Assembly (NCBI GenBank): GCA_027080605.1 | Contig: JALWRO010000341.1 | Span: 1-10,442, forward strand | Direction of reading: 5' to 3' | Source: Campylobacterales bacterium | GTDB taxonomy: Bacteria; Campylobacterota; Campylobacteria; Campylobacterales; QNZT01 | DNA length: 10,442 nucleotides | Shown: one piece after another, positions 7,349-10,442 of the stretch | Layout of the letters: each line of letters begins with the position of its first letter | Position numbering within the stretch: the stretch's first letter is position 1 | Notes under the pieces: model-generated | The model's input: only the letters and a program-made list of their open reading frames with translations | Told to the model about the DNA's origin: nothing | Database searches by the model: none | Position numbers and translations under genes: made by a program

Positions 7349-8364
7349 AAAAGATCAAACCCGGAAGAGTCGATGACGGTTTCGTAGAAGAGGAGGAAGA
7401 GGTTCAGGAAACGGCGCTGAAACCGCTTAAAGTGCGTGAAGAAGAGGTTGCCGAAGAGATCGTTGAAGAAGAGAAGAAGCGGCTGACGATTCTCAAAGGG
7501 ATGAGTACTTTTGCCAAAAAGAGCGCCGTGGTACTGGGACTGATCGCCGGTATCGTGCTAATCGGTGCAGTGTATGATGCATTTTACTCCGCCTCTTCCA
7601 TGCTGACCAACGCGCCGGTACTCGGCGTGGTCTATATTGTCATGATCTTTGCATTGGTCGGTATTTTGGGGTACGGTATTTTTAAAGAGATGGTTGGCTA
7701 CCGTAAAATCAAACGTATCGACAAAATTCAGGAAGAGGCGGCGCGACTGACGACCAGACGTGGAAAAAATGCACGTGTTTTTGCGCAGAAGATCGTTGCC
7801 ATGTATAAAGATCATGAAGATCCGGAGATTCGCGAAGCAGTGGAAGAGTTTGTCTCGGAACTCCCCTCTCTGATGGACGACGAGATCATGGAGCGGCTCG
7901 AGGAGAAGGTACTTGCACCGATGGATGAGAAAGCCAAACGCATTATCGCCAGGTATGCCAATCAGACGGCAATATCTACCGCGATCAGTCCGGTGGCGAT
8001 CATCGATGCGGTGCTGATTCTCTCCCGAAGCCACGTGATGATCAAGGAGATTGCCAAAGTGTACAATCTCAGACCGAATCTGATGGGGGAGATGGCACTT
8101 GTCAAACGGGTTTTTGTCAATCTCGCTTTTGCCGGTGCGACGGATATTATGATCAACCACTCTCATGATATTCTGGGAGCTTCGGTGCTTTCCAAAGTCT
8201 CGGCGCACGGTGCGCAGGGTGTCGCCAACGGAATTTTGACGGCCAGAGTAGGGCTTAGTACACTGCGGGCGTGTCGTCCGGTGGCGTTGACGAAAAAGCA
8301 GGATGGTTTTTTTAAAAATCTTTTCAAAATGATTTCAAAATCACTTTTCTCATCTAAACAATAA
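7345..8364 (+). CDS. ycjF: YcjF-family inner membrane protein (DUF697)
   Basis: A 339-residue membrane protein of the YcjF/DUF697 family (E. coli YcjF is about 353). Residues 11-45 are very rich in Glu, with purine-rich DNA to match (about 7387-7481). Two hydrophobic segments follow, about 61-80 and 91-113, so the N- and C-terminal parts probably both face the cytoplasm. A charged helical stretch (115-195) leads to the DUF697 domain. This is recognisable from ISPVAIIDAVLILSRS, a run near YNLRPNLMGEMALVKRVF, and the closing TARVGLSTLRACRPV. The ATG overlaps the ycjX stop by 4 bases, with GAAGGA (7333-7338) as ribosome binding site. DUF697 domains in other bacteria can be fused to GTPase domains, which fits YcjF being the membrane partner of YcjX (inference). 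The next gene begins 48 bases on and may be in the same transcript. Confidence 0.87.
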   Translation: MKKIKPGRVDDGFVEEEEEVQETALKPLKVREEEVAEEIVEEEKKRLTILKGMSTFAKKSAVVLGLIAGIVLIGAVYDAFYSASSMLTNAPVLGVVYIVMIFALVGILGYGIFKEMVGYRKIKRIDKIQEEAARLTTRRGKNARVFAQKIVAMYKDHEDPEIREAVEEFVSELPSLMDDEIMERLEEKVLAPMDEKAKRIIARYANQTAISTAISPVAIIDAVLILSRSHVMIKEIAKVYNLRPNLMGEMALVKRVFVNLAFAGATDIMINHSHDILGASVLSKVSAHGAQGVANGILTARVGLSTLRACRPVALTKKQDGFFKNLFKMISKSLFSSKQ

Positions 8365-8378
8365 CTTTTTTTGTCCGA

Positions 8379-8402
8379 TATATGGTCTAAGAAGACTATA
8401 TA
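8379..8402. repeat. Hairpin-forming inverted repeat abutting the ribosome binding site
   Basis: TATATGGTCT (8379-8388) and AGACTATATA (8393-8402) pair over ten positions with one G-U pair, around the loop AAGA. The right arm runs into AAGGA (8402-8406), the ribosome binding site of the next gene. A T-rich run (8365-8372) lies upstream rather than downstream, so this is not a terminator for the plus strand. A DNA operator around a weak -10 (TATATG, 8379-8384) or an mRNA hairpin controlling translation are both possible. Confidence 0.5.
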
Positions 8403-8415
8403 AGGACATCATGTG
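8402..8415 (+). promoter_or_regulatory. Ribosome binding site with GTG start overlapping an ATG-TGA start-stop pair
   Basis: AAGGA (8402-8406) is six bases before GTG (8413-8415), the only well-placed start for the 517-residue frame. An ATG at 8411 sits at almost the same distance but is followed at once by TGA (8414-8416). A ribosome choosing that ATG would stop immediately. The next in-frame ATG (8437) has no ribosome binding site. Confidence 0.6.
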
Positions 8416-9966
8416 ATAGTAGATACACACAAAAATATGTTAAATACCGAAACGACCTCTCTTCAGGAATACAGCGAAGCGCGTCACAATGTTTTGGTCA
8501 TCACTCAAAATGAGATTGACCTTTCGCTTATTACCAATGTACTGCAGGGTACCGGAAAATGTAAGGTATATGAAGCGGGAAATCTCAAATCTGCTTTTAA
8601 AATCGCTTCGCATCTCGATATTGACCTGATTATTGTCGATGAGAAACTGCCGACGGCGGAGGGATTTGCGATTATCGACAAACTCAATCAGCGGAAACTG
8701 CTCAAAGCGGTACCCAAATTGCTGCTGATTACGGGCAGTTTTCAAAAAGAGCGCTACCACTCCTACCGGGATATCAACCTCGATTTTTTACGTAAACCTG
8801 TCGATCCTGTCATGCTTCAGGCACGGGTTAATACACTCTTTTCCTACATACACAAACAGACCCGCCAAACCGTTTTTGAAGAACTGCTCGATACCAAACT
8901 TCATGAAGCGCGGGAGTTTCTGGGCATCTACAAAAGTTTTCTGGATGTAGATGAAAATATTCTCTTTATCTATGACCGGAAAAATAACCGTATCGTCGAG
9001 GGGAACAAAGTCTTTTTACGCTATTTCGAAGATATGGAGATGGTCAACCGTATATTGCAAAAGCGTCATCTTTTCAAAAAGTTTGTCCCTTTTCAGGAAG
9101 ATGCAAACTACCTCAATCACTATGAGTTTGCGGAGTGGACACAGATTGCGGCGATGGGTGAAGGTTTTCATTTTGCACTGCGTATTGAAAAAGAGGGGAC
9201 TGTTTACTCCTTTACCGTACTGTTGAAGCGTGTGGAGATCAGCGATGAAGATATGTATGTCGTCAAACTGCTCAATAACCAGAACTATCTGCCTTCCGTA
9301 ACAGAAAACCAGCTCAGCGAGAAGATACGCAAGCAGATCAATGATGAGCTTTTATTGATCAAAAAAGAGTTCGACCTCGATGAAAAGATTCGCTCCTACA
9401 AGAGAATCTTCATGAGCCTTCGCAAAATCTCCGAAGTGGTCAACCAGGATGACAAAGCGAAGATTCTCAATATTGAAGAGCCGAATCGGCATCTGGTCAA
9501 CGCCTATTTTATTATCGCGTCGCTGCTGAAAGGGTATGCAAACTACAAAACGCTCTTTTTGAACGGTGCTTTTGTTGATAAACACCTTGAAGAGAATCAT
9601 GAAGAGCTTTATGTACGGATCGATCCCAATGCACTGCACGACTGTGTCAAGGGAATTATCGACAGCTATTTTACCGCGCCGGTAGAGTATGACAAGCGTC
9701 GGATCAAAATGGATGTCTATCTTCATGACGAGGAACTCATTGTGGAAATACGTGCGAGTGAACGCCGGGAGAAGCCGAAAGAGCAATCGGTGATCGGCAA
9801 GTTTCTGCACAAAGACAAACTGCACTATTCAGAGCACAAAGAGGCGGAGATATTGCCGAAGAATGTACAGCACGCCGTATCACTCTTAAAAGCGAAAGTT
9901 GATCACTTTAGCGTCGATGGAGAGACTATTTTCATTATTAAAATTCCACTTTTGGAAAAAAGTTAA
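8413..9966 (+). CDS. Receiver-PAS-like signalling protein with degenerate kinase-like C-terminus
   Basis: Not assignable to a named gene. Residues 26-146 read as a response-regulator receiver domain. The phosphoacceptor position is Asp76 (IIVDEKLP), the switch Thr is Thr107 (LLLITGS), and the conserved Lys is Lys128 (FLRKPVDP). The acidic pair that normally follows the first strand is replaced by Thr31-Gln32 (LVITQNE), so Mg-dependent phosphorylation is doubtful. Residues about 172-290 resemble a PAS-like domain (ILFIYDRKNNRIVEGNKVFL). Residues 300-345 are a charged helical linker. Residues 345-517 have the strand and helix rhythm of a histidine-kinase ATPase domain, ending in GETIFIIKIPL, but the phospho-accepting His, N-box Asn and glycine-rich lid are not seen. 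There is no DNA-binding domain or membrane segment. It is probably a cytoplasmic pseudo-kinase or scaffold (inference). The GTG start rests on AAGGA six bases upstream; it may be co-transcribed with ycjXF. Confidence 0.72.
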   Translation: MIVDTHKNMLNTETTSLQEYSEARHNVLVITQNEIDLSLITNVLQGTGKCKVYEAGNLKSAFKIASHLDIDLIIVDEKLPTAEGFAIIDKLNQRKLLKAVPKLLLITGSFQKERYHSYRDINLDFLRKPVDPVMLQARVNTLFSYIHKQTRQTVFEELLDTKLHEAREFLGIYKSFLDVDENILFIYDRKNNRIVEGNKVFLRYFEDMEMVNRILQKRHLFKKFVPFQEDANYLNHYEFAEWTQIAAMGEGFHFALRIEKEGTVYSFTVLLKRVEISDEDMYVVKLLNNQNYLPSVTENQLSEKIRKQINDELLLIKKEFDLDEKIRSYKRIFMSLRKISEVVNQDDKAKILNIEEPNRHLVNAYFIIASLLKGYANYKTLFLNGAFVDKHLEENHEELYVRIDPNALHDCVKGIIDSYFTAPVEYDKRRIKMDVYLHDEELIVEIRASERREKPKEQSVIGKFLHKDKLHYSEHKEAEILPKNVQHAVSLLKAKVDHFSVDGETIFIIKIPLLEKS

Positions 9967-9997
9967 TTAATTTAGCTCTTTATTATAAAAAATTTAA

Positions 9998-10003
9998 TAC
10001 AAT
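9998..10003 (+). promoter_or_regulatory. Predicted -10 box upstream of the FIST gene
   Basis: TACAAT followed by AG repeats the octamer seen at the ycjX promoter, in an 81-base AT-rich gap. There is no TGN extension and no clear -35 box. A second candidate, TATTAT (9981-9986), would start transcription about 17 bases earlier. Which one is used matters, because only the earlier start would include the whole left arm of the downstream inverted repeat in the mRNA. Confidence 0.45.
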
Positions 10004-10041
10004 AGTCTTTAAGTATAGTATTTTTAACTTTAAGGCTATTG
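10000..10041. repeat. Inverted repeat in the leader of the FIST gene, covering its ribosome binding site
   Basis: CAATAGTCTTTAAG (10000-10013) pairs with CTTTAAGGCTATTG (10028-10041): 12 Watson-Crick pairs, one G-U pair and one T-T mismatch in 14, around a 14-base loop. The right arm contains TAAGG (10031-10035), the best ribosome binding site for the ATG at 10048. In RNA it would hide that site; in DNA it could be an operator, as the left arm overlaps the -10 box. Confidence 0.55.
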
Positions 10042-10047
10042 TCAGAG

Positions 10048-10442
10048 ATGCAGACATTTAATTTACGTTACCGGAGCTTAGACAAGCTCAAAGACTACAT
10101 TTTTGAAAATGAGATCATCGATTCACCCTCGTTGCTGATTCAGATTTTCTCCTGGAGCACAGATCCCGGAAAGCTTGACTTTTTACTTCAGAACCTTCGC
10201 ATGCTTTTCCCGGACGCGCATATTTTAGGTACGACCACCGACGGCGAAATTTTCGACGGGCGTATTTTGACCAAAGATATTATGCTCTCATTCACACAGT
10301 TTGACCATACCTCTCGCAATTCGACGATGTTGCTGCTTGAAAGCGAGAGTTTTACCTGCGGAGAGCGTCTGGCAAAAGAGATCGTGACCGACAGAACAAA
10401 AGCGGTGATTGTCTACATCAAGTCTCATGAAATCAATGCACA
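10048..10442 (+). CDS. FIST N-terminal-domain sensory protein, 3'-truncated by window edge
   Basis: The first 131 codons of a gene that continues beyond the window. The sequence fits the start of the FIST N-terminal domain, a predicted small-ligand sensor domain found ahead of signalling output domains. A strand SLLIQIFSW (28-36) precedes a helix. LFPDAHILGTTTDGEIFDG (53-71) then resembles the family core, where a hydrophobic strand ends in G-[ST]-T-x-GE. MLSFTQF follows. No output domain is in view; in Campylobacterota FIST domains can precede kinase or GGDEF-type modules, so either is possible. The ATG at 10048 is chosen as the first ATG after an in-frame stop at 10003. TAAGG lies 12 bases upstream, a long spacing, and TTG at 10039 is an alternative. 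No signal peptide or membrane helix is seen, so a cytoplasmic sensor is likely. Confidence 0.7.
   Translation, partial: MQTFNLRYRSLDKLKDYIFENEIIDSPSLLIQIFSWSTDPGKLDFLLQNLRMLFPDAHILGTTTDGEIFDGRILTKDIMLSFTQFDHTSRNSTMLLLESESFTCGERLAKEIVTDRTKAVIVYIKSHEINA

Noticed and set aside
7387..7481. Purine-rich, GAAGAG-like low-complexity stretch that looks like a microsatellite
   Set aside because: The units are irregular and simply encode the Glu-rich N-terminus of YcjF; no phase-variation tract of fixed unit is present.
7558..8208. A 216-codon minus-strand frame opposite ycjF
   Set aside because: It runs antisense to the membrane and DUF697 parts of ycjF, with His/Arg/Asp-rich composition and no recognisable motif.
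8322..8343. Near-perfect direct repeat TTTCAAAATGA / TTTCAAAATCA
   Set aside because: Two copies only, inside the AT-rich, Lys/Phe/Ser-rich end of ycjF. It is explained by coding sequence and is too short to be a repeat element.
8361..8402. Terminator after ycjF
   Set aside because: The T-run (8365-8372) precedes the hairpin instead of following it, so it does not fit an intrinsic terminator on the plus strand, and the minus-strand reading gives A-runs after the stem.

Overview
The window is a stretch of bacterial chromosome with every gene on the plus strand and almost no spare DNA. Protein families and gene order point to the Campylobacterota, the group of Sulfurovum, Sulfurimonas and Campylobacter. 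The main clue is the run fumC-sucC-sucD-oorD-oorA-oorB-oorC, since a very similar sucCD-oorDABC run is known in Campylobacter. T-rich promoters without a clear -35 box agree. The genus cannot be fixed from the sequence alone; a sulfur-oxidising, Sulfurovum-like autotroph is my guess.

Region 1 (1-5873) is a TCA-cycle operon that starts upstream of the window. It holds the C-terminal 290 codons of class II fumarase, both subunits of succinyl-CoA synthetase, and the four subunits of 2-oxoglutarate:acceptor oxidoreductase (ferredoxin-like delta, alpha, beta, gamma). Together they connect malate/fumarate and succinate with succinyl-CoA and 2-oxoglutarate. The reductase that links fumarate and succinate is not in the window. 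The enzymes can run oxidatively, or reductively as in the reverse TCA cycle of CO2-fixing Campylobacterota; the sequence does not decide which. Genes overlap by 1-4 bases or lie 9-32 bases apart, so translation is probably coupled. A probable hairpin terminator follows oorC.

Region 2 (5946-8364) starts with a good extended -10 promoter. It encodes a YcjX-type P-loop GTPase-like protein (TTG start) overlapping by 4 bases a YcjF-type two-helix membrane protein with a DUF697 domain. In enterobacteria these two genes sit beside the phage-shock psp genes; no psp gene is seen here.

Region 3 (8365-10442) is a signalling region. A 517-residue protein has a receiver domain without its acidic metal-binding pair, a PAS-like middle and a C-terminus resembling a worn-out histidine-kinase ATPase domain. 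It is followed by the first 131 codons of a FIST-domain sensor cut by the window edge. Both genes have an inverted repeat just before the start codon. These two genes and their leaders are the least conventional part of the window.

No tRNA, rRNA, CRISPR array, insertion sequence or phage gene was seen, and no stretch over 300 bases lacks a gene.
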